Below, in pieces: positions 48,445 through 60,259 of a DNA stretch of 64,000 nt (within the stretch, counting starts at the first letter, position 1; each line of letters opens with the position of its first letter). Under the pieces are notes generated by a model. The model had not been told where the DNA came from. It saw only the letters and a program-made list of their open reading frames with translations, and did no database searches. Made by a program: the position numbers and the translations under genes. This DNA comes from Calamus simplicifolius (taxonomy: Eukaryota; Streptophyta; Magnoliopsida; Arecales; Arecaceae): assembly GCA_900491605.1 (NCBI GenBank), contig UESW01004824.1, positions 640,676-704,675 of the forward strand, in the 5' to 3' direction.

Positions 48445-49423
48445 TGATGCATGTAGTAGCGCAATGATTAAAACACCTTAATTCCACTAATCTTAGGTAG
48501 AGTAGCGAGAGTAAGGGATCAAACCCATAGAAACTTTGAGTAGTTATTTTGAAATAAATTTATACAATTAAATACTTAAATAAGTAGATGATTGGTTATG
48601 AAAATAATTAAGACATGATCTATCTTAATTAGAGTACGGTCCGTACCTATAGATCACAGCCCATCCCTTTTAAAGAATAAATCAGTCAAAAATTATTTTT
48701 CACTTGAAGAACATTCAATAAAAGGTAAACATAAATAAATAATTTATTTTATAGCATCCAAAGATTACATAAAAAAATAAAATATATATATAATCTACTT
48801 CTACTTTCTGAGATGATGGATCTGCAAATCTACTTTCTGCTTTCTGCTTTCGCAGATCTGCTTCCTGAGATAGAAAGATGGTTGAGTACAAAATGTATGA
48901 GATAGAAAGATGGTTGAGTATAGAAGGTATGATGGCTGGTGAAAGGAGAACGGATGAAAAGATTTGGGTTATGGAGTGGAGGAAACAGAAATAGGAGTGG
49001 GGCAAAACTAAGAGAAGAACAGGGGTGAAAGGATTATTGGATGATTTCTCAAGTAGCTCTGATGGTGTTCTTTTATAAAGAAGGAAGACACATCGACTCC
49101 GTGTGTAATTCACGTCAACTGCTCGCCTTATCTCCATAGATCAGATTTGTTCCTTTCAAACCATAGCCTTAAAAATATCGCACTTATCCGTGACTGCTTT
49201 AATAAATACATGTAATTCCTCAGTTAAATCTTGAAAAATCCATTTTGAGCTCGTTTCAAGTCCGATTTGAGTGTCATTTGTACCATTAGACTCCTAAAAT
49301 CAAGCACTTCGAGTTGGCAAAGTTTTTTTTAAAAATATTACATAAAAGTATTAAATTTAATTGAATAACAATAATTTGGTCTATAAATTAATATTTTTAT
49401 GGCTAGTATTTATGTACTTATCA
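48445..49423 (-). repeat. Athila-1 5' LTR (979 bp)
   Basis: TG at 48445 to CA at 49423, followed by the GTAGT target copy. Minus-strand TATA box near 49071-49077 (TATAAAA). Confidence 0.93.
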
Positions 49424-50975
49424 GTAGTCATCATAGTACATGGCATGTCGTACTTATTACCTACAATCTTCCACCATGGTTGTGTATGAAGCAAAAAATC
49501 ATGATGTTAACCTTGTTGATATCGGGTCCTAAGCAACCAGAAAATAATATTGACATCTTCTTGCAACCACTTATTGATGATTTAAAAATGCTATGGGATG
49601 TCGGTGTTGAAGTTTACTATGCATATTTGCTAGAGGTATTTACCTTAAAGGCCGTATTCTATGGACGATAAATGATTTTTCATGTATGAAAATTTTAGTG
49701 GCTGTAGTGTTAAAGGTTATTTGGCTTACCCAATTTGTGCAGAAAATACATAGAGTATATACTTAAAACATAGTAGAAAAAATGTGTACCAAGGTCATAG
49801 AAGATTTTTGCATAGAAATCATCTATATAGAATAGAAAAAAAGGCGTTTAATGATTGTCAAGAGTTTGATGTTGAGCCTAAACCTTTAACTAGAACAAAA
49901 ATTTTACAAAAGACCATAAATATTAATTGTGTATGGGAAAAAACAAGAAAATATAGTGCATGTTGAGAATTCAAAAAGAAGGACAAGGTTCGAGAGGCAA
50001 AGTCTAAAGTTGCATGGAAAAAAAGGTCAATATTTTTTTATCTTGAGTATTGGGAGTTTCTTCTTGTATGTCAGGTCTTAGATGTGATGCATATTGAGAA
50101 AAACATATGTGAGAGTATTGTGGGAACCCTTCTTGATATACCTAGAAAGTCAAAGGATGAACTAAGCAGTCATTTAGATCCAATAAATATGGGAATTCCA
50201 AGTAAGTTACAACCAATAGTGGGTGAGAAAAGGATATATTTGTCTGCTGCAAGTTATACACTTTCTAAGGCTGAGAAAATTAAATTTTGTAAAATGTTAT
50301 TTTCACTTAAAGTTCTTGATGGATACTGCTCTAACTTAAGAAATTATATTTCTATGGAAGAATTGAAGCTTTATGGTCAAAAATCTCATGACTACAACAC
50401 TTTGATCCAACAAATTCTTCCATTGACAGTACGAGGATTGTTGAATAAGAATATAAGATCCACAATAACTAGACTAAGTTTGTTCTTCAATGCACTTTGC
50501 AACAAAGTTTTGGATACTTGCAATCTCAGTTTGCTATAAGAAGAACTTGTGAAGACATTATGTCTGATGAAAAAGAATTATCCTTCTTCATTTTTTGATA
50601 TAATGGTTCATTTAATAGTACACCTTGTCAGTGAAGTCCAGTTATGCGGACTAGTCTATTTAAGATGGATGTATTCTTTTGAAAGATTCATGAAGATCTT
50701 AAAATGATATGTACGCACGCAATCGCAATAGGCCAGAAGGTTGCATTGTAGAATGTTATATTGCTGAAGAAGCTGTAGAATATTGTTCATAGTACTTATC
50801 AAATATGAAAGCTGCTAGGATTCCATCAATAAGAAATGAGTGTGATGGCCAAGAAAGTATTGGAAAACCACTTTTTGGTTCTCATGTATTTAAAGTTGAT
50901 GCAAAAGAGTTAGACCAAGCACATCTTTATGTGTTGAAAAATACAATAAAAGTCGAAGCCTATATAGAGTAAGTC
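49424..50975 (+). pseudogene. CACTA-B TNP2 transposase, C-terminal part with DUF4218-like region
   Basis: Continues the gene cut at 39776. It begins with TWHVVLITYNLPPWLCMKQK and LLISGPKQPENNIDIFLQPL (about 49440-49580), then TNP2 (DVMHIEKNICESIVGTLLD near 50078; long open stretch 50084-50539). A DUF4218-like segment follows (WMYSFERFMKILK, then RPEGCIVECYIAEEAVEYC) to about 50970. Stops or shifts lie near 49670, 49965, 50060, 50540 and 50708. Unlike CACTA-A, the region after MHIEKN is kept, so this gene had the full transposase. Confidence 0.88.
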
Positions 50976-51060
50976 AGACCCATCACATGCTATTTAAGTC
51001 TAATTAATTATTATTATTTTTAAAGTATGTTGTCATAATTGAATAAGTTCTAACATACAG

Positions 51061-51906
51061 GCAATACATGGAAGAATTGAAGGCAGCTAATCCAAATAAA
51101 ACAAAGAGATCAAAAAAGTGGCTTCAGGATGAGCATAATCGAACATTCATAAATTGGTTGCGTGAAAAGGTATATGACTATGTGCTTGACATCTTGTAGA
51201 AGATCATCATTTGTTTATACTTAACTATTATTTATGTTGCTGAATCTTAAAAATGAATGTAGGTTGCATCTGAGATTAAGGAATCCAATAACATAATTTC
51301 TGATACGCTAAGGTGGATATCTCATGGACCCTAACCTCAAATGATAAGATATGATAGATATCTTATAAATGGAGTTCGATTTTATACCCAAAAATGTGAT
51401 AGTACTAGATGTGTTCAAAATAGTGGTATTACCTTAACTGCTAAAATAATACAAGTGTCTAGCTCGAAGGACAAGAACCCAATAATTTCAAACATGTCCT
51501 TCTATGGGGTTCTTCAAGACATATGAGAACTTGATTATATTAAATTTAAGGTGGTAGTTTTTAAGTGTGGGTTGAGAGCTCTAGTGGAGTTAAAGAAGAT
51601 GAAGATGGATGCACATTGGTTGATCTTACCAAAATCGAACATAAATCAGAGTCTTTTATTTTATCTACTCATGCCTAGCAAGTGTTTTATGTAGAAGATA
51701 GAAATGATCTAGCTTGGTCGATTGTAGTTCCAAACTTAAGGTACATGTTTAATGGTTATTCAAATGATGATGAGTTAGGTGATACGATATTAGAACATTA
51801 TGTTATCAGATCATTGCCTGATATACAGTCTTTTGATATTATGGATGATTCTCATCTACCTTATGTGCGGGATGATAGTGAGGATACTTGGATTGCCAAT
51901 AATTAA
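51061..51906 (+). pseudogene. CACTA-B DUF4216-like 3' exons of the transposase gene
   Basis: An exon near 51061-51168 (KWLQDEHNRTFINWLREK) ends at a GTATAT donor. The next begins after TGTAG near 51264 and carries the DUF4216 pattern: YLINGVRFYTQKCD, QNSGITL, YYGV-like FYGVLQDI, LDYIKFKVVVFKC, then QVFYVEDRNDLAWSIVV (51682 on) to TAA at 51904-51906. Stops at 51332 and 51524, and a shift near 51560-51680, break it. Such domains follow TNP2 in many plant CACTA transposases. Confidence 0.85.
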
Positions 51907-51950
51907 CATGATTTTTGTTAAAATAATAATAATTTACTCTTATTGTATAG

Positions 51951-52124
51951 GTTGCTGACTGTGAATGAAGAACCTATATCAAGCGTAGAAAAGGTCAAAG
52001 AAAAAGGGGTCCAACAAGTATGCCTAGAATAATAAAAGCTAGGTCTTATGAAGAAGTAAAGGAGGTGACTTACAATAGAAGAGGACAATCTTTAGGGGAG
52101 GTTAATACGGAAATGCAAAGTTAT
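51951..52124 (+). pseudogene. CACTA-B second gene, upstream exon cut by Athila-2
   Basis: After a TATAG acceptor near 51950, a basic stretch and RRGQSLGEVNTEMQSY are readable up to 52124, where Athila-2 begins. The reading resumes at 61333 as LGVIARTTVPINFKNWLLVP, the usual continuation in Ulp1-type CACTA proteins. Start codon not assigned. Confidence 0.7.
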
Positions 52125-53199
52125 TGATGCGTGTCGTAGCGCAACGATTAAAACACCTTAATTTCACTATTAGAATAGCGAGAGTAAGGGATCGATTCCA
52201 CATGGACTTAAACGATTATCTTGAAATAAATTTATAAATTTAACTAAATAGATAACTAAGTAGATAATTAGCAGTGCAAAATAATAAGATATGGTCTATC
52301 TTATAAGAGCACGGCCCGTACCCATAGATCACGGTTCGTCCCTTTTAAGAATAAATTAGTCTAAATTATTTTACTTAAATAGAATTTAATAATAATTAAA
52401 TATGCATAAAACTTTATTTCAATAACATCCAAGAGTGCATATTAAAATCTAAAATAAAAGAGTTTTAATTTCTAATAGCAATAAGAGAGCAACAAATTCT
52501 TCCTACACCAAACCAAATATGGGATGAACGGTTCTTAGACAGGCTGAACTGGGTGCTGCCTTTCTTCCTTCACAGATGCCAAGCCACGGACGCAGCGCCT
52601 GGAACAGAGGACTCCACACGAAACCCACGAACAGAGCCTTCTTCGATCAATGGAACAAAGCCTCGGACGGGCACCGCACACGACCCAAATCCCCCTCCAA
52701 TCCCCTCCTTGTGCTATTTATAGAAGTCCGGACGCGGCCTTGACGCGGCGAGGAATCCTGTTTAAAAATAGAGATGACGCAGCCAAAACAGAGGACGCGG
52801 AAGCCATAAAAAAATCTGGATAAATCCTCCATAAAATTCAAATTCCTTCTAAAGGAATTTAATTCTCTCAATTTGATAACTTTCAATCTAATCTATTCCT
52901 TAATTGATGGAGGAAACGGTTAGAATTTGAATGGAGAAGAATCGGAGAAGACGATGAAGTCGGCAACGTATTTGTCGTTTTTGCTTTGAAATCCGTGCTA
53001 AATCCTTATAAAATCAATTTTGAGTTCATCTTAAATCCGATTTGAGTGCCGTTTGCGTCGTTAAATCCCTAAAATCGAGATCTTTATGTTGATAAGATTT
53101 CATCTAAAATATTATATAAAATATTAAAATATTAAATAATAATATGTACGTTAAATTATTAATTAATAGGTTTAATGATAATTATTTATGCGTTTATCA
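52125..53199 (-). repeat. Athila-2 3' LTR (1075 bp)
   Basis: TG at 52125 to CA at 53199. Minus-strand TATA box TATAAATAG at 52714-52722. It contains a GC-rich part (about 52550-52800) that produces chance ORFs. Confidence 0.94.
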
Positions 53200-53212
53200 C
53201 TCCCCCCAACTT
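53200..53212 (-). other. Athila-2 polypurine tract
   Basis: The minus strand reads AAGTTGGGGGGAG directly before the 3' LTR. Confidence 0.85.
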
Positions 53213-54338
53213 GAATCTTACTCGTCCTCGAGCAAATAAGAAATTTAGAAATATGTACCAAGCTAGTCCAAGAATTGATAGTTATCTTATAGTTATTTTT
53301 TTTATATATATATTTATTTAAGATCATAAGGGAGGTACTTCATTGGATTATTAAGTTTTTTTTTTTAGTGATAAAGTGTAGTCCATAAGAATTTATAGAA
53401 GTCTTTCTTCACCAACTTTCCACTTCTCTAATTAAGTCTTCTAACTTAATTTGGGTTGGGTGTAATATCTTTGTGCTTTGGTTTCCTTATTTATTTATTT
53501 ATAAAGTCAGTGCAATGTCCTAACCCCATGCTTTCTATTTAACCCTTGTAGCGAGCTTTAGGCCAATGGCTCCCAAACCAATTGGTTTTAGGGCATTAGG
53601 TGTAAAACACCCTCAGACTTACTGACTCGAGTTAAAAAGGCTTTAGGTAGGACTGACTCTATTTAGGTTCTTTTACATTCTCACCTTTTTACGCGAACAA
53701 CATCACTTTCTTAGGTGACGGGGCCCGGTTACTCAGTGAAATATGCTAAGAACCTAATCTATTAACTTTAAGAGAGTTTTTTTTTCTTTCTTTCTTTCTT
53801 TTTTTTTTTTTTTTTTGAATAACATTTTCACCCATACCCTTATTAAGTAGATTGTATTATTAATATCAGTGGTCAGGAGGGTCTGAAATTATTCTAAAAA
53901 TTATTTTGGGCTAAACCCTATCTTTTATTAGGTTTTCTTAATAATTTATTCCTCAGTATTTCAAAAAATAATAATAATAATAATCTAACCATTAATCATT
54001 AATAGACTGCTTGATTAACTTCAAATCGAGATAGAATTTGGTACACATTTGATTATAGTTTTACTCGAGGATTCATTCTTTTTCCTCCCCCCCAACTTAA
54101 TTTTCATTGTCCCTAATGGAAGAAAAATTAATTAATTACAAGGAAAGATACTATCTGGTAGAGTATTTGAAGGTTGGAAGTTTCATTGTTGCCATCTTCT
54201 TTCAATCTGCTTCTGTTGCTCTTCTCTGGTCATACTAAAAGAACACACTAAAATAACAGAAAGTTAAAAATAACTAATAAATTGGGTTGCCTCCCAAGAG
54301 CGCTAAGTTTAAAGTCTTCAGCCAGACTGTGCTACTTA
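53213..54338 (-). other. Athila-2 non-coding region between pol and 3' LTR
   Basis: About 1.1 kb without an env-like ORF. Contains the block shared with Athila-1 (53508-53760), a T-rich low-complexity run near 53776-53816 and an ATA repeat near 53968. Confidence 0.8.
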
Positions 54339-56894
54339 TTATGATAATGTTGGGTTCACAAGATCAATTGATTCAATAATTTCTCCATCATTAATTTCTT
54401 TTATATATGGTTTCAAACGTTGGCCATTTACTTTGAATGTATTTCCCTGCTTGGGGTCTTTAAGCTCTACAGCTCCATGGGAAATACTTGAGTTACTATA
54501 AAAGGTCCATTCCATCGTGAACGAAGTTTTCCAGGGAAAACGTGTAATCTTGAATTGTAAAGCCATACTTTTTGATTTGGTTCAAAAATTTTCTACTAAT
54601 AAATTTGTCATGATATGCCTTGGTTCGTTCTTTATAAATTTTTGAGCTTTCATATGCCTCATTTCGTAGCTCTTCTAACTCATTCAATTGGAGTTTTCTA
54701 TTGACACCTGCATTTTTTATATCATAATTAAATTGCTTGATGGCCCAAAATGCACGGTGTTCTAATTCTACAGGTAAATGACAGGCTTTTCCAAATACGA
54801 GCCTGTAAGGAGACATTCCTATGGGAGTTTTAAATGCAGTACGATAAGCCCATAATGCATCATCCAAACGTTCTGACCAATCTTTCCTATCAGGTCTCAC
54901 CGTTTTCTCAAGGATATGTTTAATTTCTCTATTTGATATTTCAACTTGGCCACTAGTTTGGGGATGATAAGGTGTAGCTACCTTATGAGTAATTCCATAT
55001 TTGTTCATTAATGCTTCAAAGTGTCTATTGTGCACCCCCATCACTAATTATAGCCCTTGGGCATCCAAAACGACTAAGGATATTATGTTGAATAAACTTG
55101 ATTACAACTTTATGGTCATTGGTTCGAGTTGCCATGGCTTTAATCCATTTTGACACATAATCAACTGCCACTAGAATGTATTCAAATCCAAAAGAGGAAG
55201 GAAATGGGCCCATAAAATCAATACCCCATACATCAAAAATTTCTACAACCAAGATAGGGTTTAGGGGCATCATGTCTTTTCGAGATATATTTCCTGTTTG
55301 TTGACATTGGAGACAATTACGGCTAAATTCATGTGCATCTTTAAAAAGAGTTGGCCAATAAAACCCACTTTGCAGTACCTTTGCTGCAGTTTTCTTTCCA
55401 CTAAAATGTCCTCCACAGGCAAGAGAATGACAGAAGTTAAGTATACTTTTGAATTCACTCTCGGGAACACATCGCCTAATCACCTGATCTGAACAGTACT
55501 TAAATAATTCAGGTCTTCCCAAAAGTAATATTTGATTTGTGAGAAAAATCTATCTTTTTCTTGTTTTGTCCAGTGGGAAGGTACTTTTCCTGTTGCCAAA
55601 TAATTCACAATGTGGGCAAACCAGGGAAGACTGCTATGGGAAATTGAAAACAATTGCTCATCAAGGAACCTATCTCTGATTATTTCTTTATTGTATTCCA
55701 CTGAGATCCTAGAGATATGATCTGCTACCATATTTTCAGAACCCTTCTTATCTAAGATTTCTAGATCAAATTCTTGTAGTAGAGGATCCATCTAATCAGT
55801 CTGGGTTTTGTATCCTTTTTTGATATAAGATGCCTCAACGCTGCATGATCTGAATAAACTAAAACCTTAGACCCTAACAGATATGATCTAAACTTTTTTA
55901 GGGCAAACACAACTGCTAGTAATTCTTTTTCAGTGGTAGTATAGTTCATTTGTGCATCTGAAAGAGTTTTGCTAGCATAATAAATTACATGGGGTTCTCG
56001 ATTGAGTTTCTGTCCTAGAACTACCCTACAGCATAATCAGAAGCATCACACATGATTTCAAAAGGTATGGTCCAATCTGGGGGCTTGATAATGGGTGCAG
56101 TGGTCAAAGCAGTTCGAAGGATGTTATAGGCTGTTAGACAATCTTTATCAAAATTAAAAGAACTATCCTTGGTCAACAAATTACATAATGGTCGAGAAAT
56201 TTTACTGAAATCTTTGATGAAACGTCTATAAAAACCAGCATGACCAAGGAAAGATCGTACTTGTTTAACTGAGGTTGGGGGTGGTAGATTTGAGATCAAT
56301 TCAACCTTGGCTTTATCAACCTCAATACCTCGCTCTGAAACAATGTGTCCAAGCACAATTCCCTCACGAACCATAAAATGGCTCTTCTCCCAACTTAGGA
56401 CTAAATTCATTTCCATACATCGTTTCAGTACCTTAGTCAAGTTCTCGAGCAGCTATCAAATGATGCACCAAAAACTGAGAAATCATCCATAAATACTTCC
56501 AAAAATTGACCAATCATATCAGAAAATATGGCCAACATACATCGTTGAAACGTGGCTGGTGCATTACAAAGACCAAATGGCATGCGTCTAAAGGCAAATG
56601 TTCCAAAGGGACAAGTGAAGGTGGTCTTTTCTTGATCTGCAGGAAATACTGGGACTTGATTGTATCCTGAATATCCATCTAGAAACAAAAGAAACTTTGT
56701 CCCGCTAGCCGTTCTAGAATTTGATCGATAAAAGGCAAAGGAAAGTGGTCTTTCCTAGTCACGGCATTCAACTTTCGATAATCTATACACACTCTCCAAC
56801 TAGTTGATGTGCGAGTAGGAATTGATTCGCCCTTTTCATTTTTAATCACGGTAATACCTGATTTTTTAGGTACTACTTGGATTGGACTGACCAT
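54339..56894 (-). pseudogene. Athila-2 pol (RT, RNase H, integrase), lightly broken
   Basis: Minus strand. RT core at 56437-56894 has WRVCIDYRKLNAVTRKDHFP, FLDGYSGYNQ and the active site FMDDFSVFG. RNase H is at 55761-56440 (FYRRFIKDFSKI; VYSDHAALRHL). Integrase at 54496-55522 has the zinc-binding HSLACGGHFSG and CLQCQ pair, core DFMGPFP, a second Asp at SDGG, and HPQTSGQVEISNREIK with the catalytic Glu. The tail ends at 54339. Frame breaks lie near 56890, 56680, 56440, 56020, 55760-55790, 55500, 55030 and 54560; most look like single-base changes. All catalytic motifs remain readable. Confidence 0.92.
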
Positions 56895-58576
56895 TGGCTA
56901 TCTGAAATTGGATAAATGATACCAGCATCAAGCCATTTTACTACTTCCTTCTTAACAACATCCCTCATGTTTGGATTTAGCCTTCGTTGCATGTCTCTAT
57001 GTGGTTTGGCTTCAATTTCACTATGAATATGGTGCATGCAAACGGAAGGGTCAATTCCCTTAATATCAGCTATTGTCCATCCAATCGCCTCTTTATGTTC
57101 TTTAAGTACATCTACCAATTTATCTTCTTGCTCAGAGGTTAGGGTAGATGCAATGATTACTGGAAGGGTATCATTGGGTCCAAGGAATGAATATTTTAAG
57201 TCATCTGGAAGAGGTTTCAATTCTAGTTGGGGTGGTTCTTCCAAGGATGGTATTAAAGGACTTGGTTTAGTTGGAAGTGGTTCATATTTTATAGTCCAAG
57301 GCGGGATGGTGTCGAACTTAGGTGGTTCTAATAACATGTTTATCTCTTTGGTATACTCATCAATATCAAAGTCATCTATTCCAAAATGTGTAAGACATGT
57401 TTGTAAAGGATCCGAATCAATCAAACTTTGGAATTTCTTATCTACTACTTCCTCTATCATGTTTACTTCATTTAAATCATACACAGGTGGTCCTTGGGAA
57501 GCATTAAAAATATTTAATCTCATCTTCTTGTTTCCAAAAGATACATCCATCACACCTGTTCTACAATTTATGCATGCATTAGCAGTAGCTAGAAAAGGTC
57601 TTCCAAGGATGATGGGAATTTGGTTAGGATTACCACTAGATTCCATATCCAACACAAGGAAGTCGACAGGAAAATAGAATTCATCCACCTTTACTAATAC
57701 ATCTTCCAATATTCCACGAGGTTCTTTGACTGATCTATCTGCCAATTGTAGTGTTACTGTCGTGGGTTTCAACTCTCCAAATCCGAATAATTCATATACT
57801 GAACTTGGGAGAAGGTTTACACTCGCACCCAAATCTAATAATGCTTTCTTGATTGTGAAGTTTCCTATGACACATGATATAATCGGGGTACCAGGATCTT
57901 TTAGTTTGGGTGGGGTTATTTGCTGAACAACTGAGCTGACTTGCTCAGTCAAATGTATCTTTTTTGGTATTTGTATCTTGGCTTTCCGTTTTTGTGTGCA
58001 TAGATCCTTCAAAAATTTGGCATAAGCTGGAACTTGCTTGATAGCATCGAGAAGAGGTAAGTTTATTTGGACTTGCTTAAATAACTCAAGCATCTCATTC
58101 ATTTTTATATTCTTCTTATCTGAAGGCAAAGGAGATTCTAAAGCACTAGGGAATGGGGCTTTAGGTATGATTGCTTGATCATTGAATTCCTTTTCTTTTT
58201 CATTTCTTCTCTCTTCTGGTTTAGCCACTTCTAATTTCTGGGTTGGTTCAGGTGGGTTCAATGTTTTTCCACTTCTGAGAGTCATGACTGATTTAGCATG
58301 TTCTGGGAATTTGTCAGGACTATTGGAACCTTCAGCCATGAATTGTCCTTTTGGGTTATCGATAGGCTGACTAGGTAACTTACCCTCCTCCCTTCTACTG
58401 AATGCTATGGCTAATTGACCTATCTGAGTTTCTAGTTTTGCAATAGATTGTGTGTGGGAGTGAAGGATTTGAGTATTCATTTCTAGCCCTTTCAATGCTT
58501 GTAACACTTTGTCTTCAAAAGTAGGCTGATTATTCGATGGGGGTTGTGGGATGTTTGGATATTGTGAATATGGCAT
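56873..58576 (-). pseudogene. Athila-2 gag C-terminus, protease and RT leader (567-codon open stretch)
   Basis: The longest open frame in the window. A Gln/Pro-rich linker comes first. The retropepsin motif LLDLGASVNLLP follows (about 57806-57841), with GRPFLATANACINC downstream, then the segment leading into RT (NPNMRDVVKKEVVKWLDAGII). It ends with a frame change at SDSQW near 56890, where the RT continues in another frame. It is in the same frame as gag upstream, separated by one TAA at 58595. Confidence 0.92.
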
Positions 58577-58594
58577 GTTTCTAAAATTGGTTTC

Positions 58595-59734
58595 TTAATA
58601 ATTAGGTCTGATCGATGAATTGACTACAGGTTGAGGTTTCCAAGAAAAATTTGGATGATTTTGCCAACCAGGATTGTAAGTATTTGCAAATGGATCATTT
58701 CCTGTTCTAGGAGCTAATCGGGTTTGGGCTTGGTGGGCTTGCTCTTGAACAAGTTCAGGAAATTGGTATGCAGCTGGGCATTCACCTATAGAATGGGTTG
58801 GACTCGAACAAATTATGCAGACCTCATGTAATTGAGTAGTTGGGGAAGATATGTTTCCAACTTGTAGAATCCGATCGAGTTTATGGGATAATTCATCTAC
58901 CTTAGTATAGATATCTGTAGAATGACATATTTCATATATTCCAACTCTTTTAGGTTCTACAGGAGGGTCTCGACGAGCAACTGACATATGATGTAATGAA
59001 TTCTCACTCAATGTCTCAAAGAGTTGCCAAGCTTCATGTTCATTTTTTAACATAAATGTCCTACCACATGAAGCATCAACCATTTGCCTATGCTTCTCTG
59101 ATAATCCATCATAAAAATACTGAACCAGTTGCCATTTGGATATATCATGATGTGGACATTTTCTAATCAGTTCTTTGAATCTCTCCCATGTCTCATGGAA
59201 CATTTCTCCATCTGTCTGGGAAAAACTTGTTATGGCTTTTCTAATTTGATTCGTTTTTCCTATAGGAAAATATTTCTTAAGAAATTCTCTCTGAAGATGA
59301 TCCCAAGTTGAAATTATAACAGTGTCTAATGAATTTAACCAATACTTGGCTTTATCTTTTAGGGAAAAAGGGAATAACTTAAGCCTAAGTGCATCATCAG
59401 AGAAATTTTGAATTTTGATAGTTGAGCAAATTTCCAAGAATTCATCTAAGTGTTTGTAGGGATCCTCATTTTTAAGTCCATAGAAAGATGGTAACATTTG
59501 AATTACACTTGACTTAATTTCATATTGGACAGCCTCTACTGGAGGCACTTGAATGCAGGGAGAGTAGGTATACCTTGAAGGAGTGAAATACTCTTTCAAC
59601 TGTCGTGGTTGATTATTTTCGTTATTAGGATCCATAATTCTGAGTCTGTTTGCTCTAATAGTTCTTTCTATCTCAGGATCTAAGGGTATAAGGTCAGGCT
59701 GCAACGATCGGCGACCAAGCATACACCCTACCAA
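58595..59734 (-). pseudogene. Athila-2 gag (379 codons), ended by one nonsense codon
   Basis: Minus strand from ATG at 59734, a start not proven but near the PBS-side leader. Capsid-like retrotransposon gag region (MLPSFYGLKNEDPYKHLDEF; LFPFSLKDKAKYWLNSL; FKELIRKCPHH; ASCGRTFMLKNEHEAWQLFE) and a short Cys/His cluster (CIICSSPTHSIGECP) near 58790. TAA at 58595-58597 stands where Athila-1 has a Gln codon, so the stop is a mutation, not a programmed gag/pol boundary. Gag would form cytoplasmic particles. Confidence 0.9.
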
Positions 59735-60259
59735 TGACTTTAAAGCAAACTATTTTTTTTTCTTTTTATTTATTTATTTTTTCTTTAATTTTTGTAATTA
59801 AGTTTTTAATTTCCTAATAAATTATAAGATGTCAATGGAAAAATTTTGAGTTTTGCAGAAAATAAATTCACCTAAGTCAATCTATAGCATAGAAAATAAA
59901 ATAATTATTTTTTTTATATATTTTATTTTATTTTTATAATTTTTTGTTTCCTTAAATTAATTATATTTTATGGAAGATGTCTTAGGGTTTTCTTTTAGGT
60001 TTTTTTTAGGTAAGTTAATTAAAAGGAAAATTTGATTAGGTTAAAATTGGATTTGTGGCAAAAAGGAAAGTAATAATTTTTTATTTTTTTATGTTAAAAA
60101 GAAAATATGCAATTCTAACAATTAAGGAAATAAAATAAAGCGACAATAACTATTCAAAAATTAAGAGAAAATTAATCTTATTTTTTTATTTTTATTTTTT
60201 TATTTTTTATTTTTTTTTCAAAATAATACACTTAAGTCCCGGCAACGGTGCCAAAAATC
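59735..60259 (-). other. Athila-2 leader and tRNA-Asp-type primer-binding site
   Basis: AT-rich leader without an ORF. The PBS at 60237-60253 (plus strand TCCCGGCAACGGTGCCA) is nearly the 3' end of plant tRNA-Asp, 6 bp from the LTR at 60260. Confidence 0.9.

Larger units (their letters stand above)
39777..49423 (-). mobile_element. Athila-1: Ty3/gypsy LTR retrotransposon (Athila lineage), older copy, 9647 bp
   Basis: Minus-strand element with LTRs at 39777-40762 and 48445-49423 (TGATGCATG...TACTTATCA). The 5-bp target copies are GTAGT (39772-39776 and 49424-49428), inside the CACTA-B transposase. PBS resembles the 3' end of tRNA-Asp. Gag and pol occupy 42004-47303, in order gag, protease, RT, RNase H, integrase, as in Ty3/gypsy. 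Gag type, PBS and the DDFSVFG-type RT site suggest Athila. Frameshifts and stops are numerous, and the LTRs differ visibly, so it looks older than Athila-2. Confidence 0.94.

Noticed and set aside
53200..54338. Possible env-like ORF in the Athila elements
   Set aside because: Some Athila relatives carry one, but neither element has an open frame of any length between pol and the 3' LTR.
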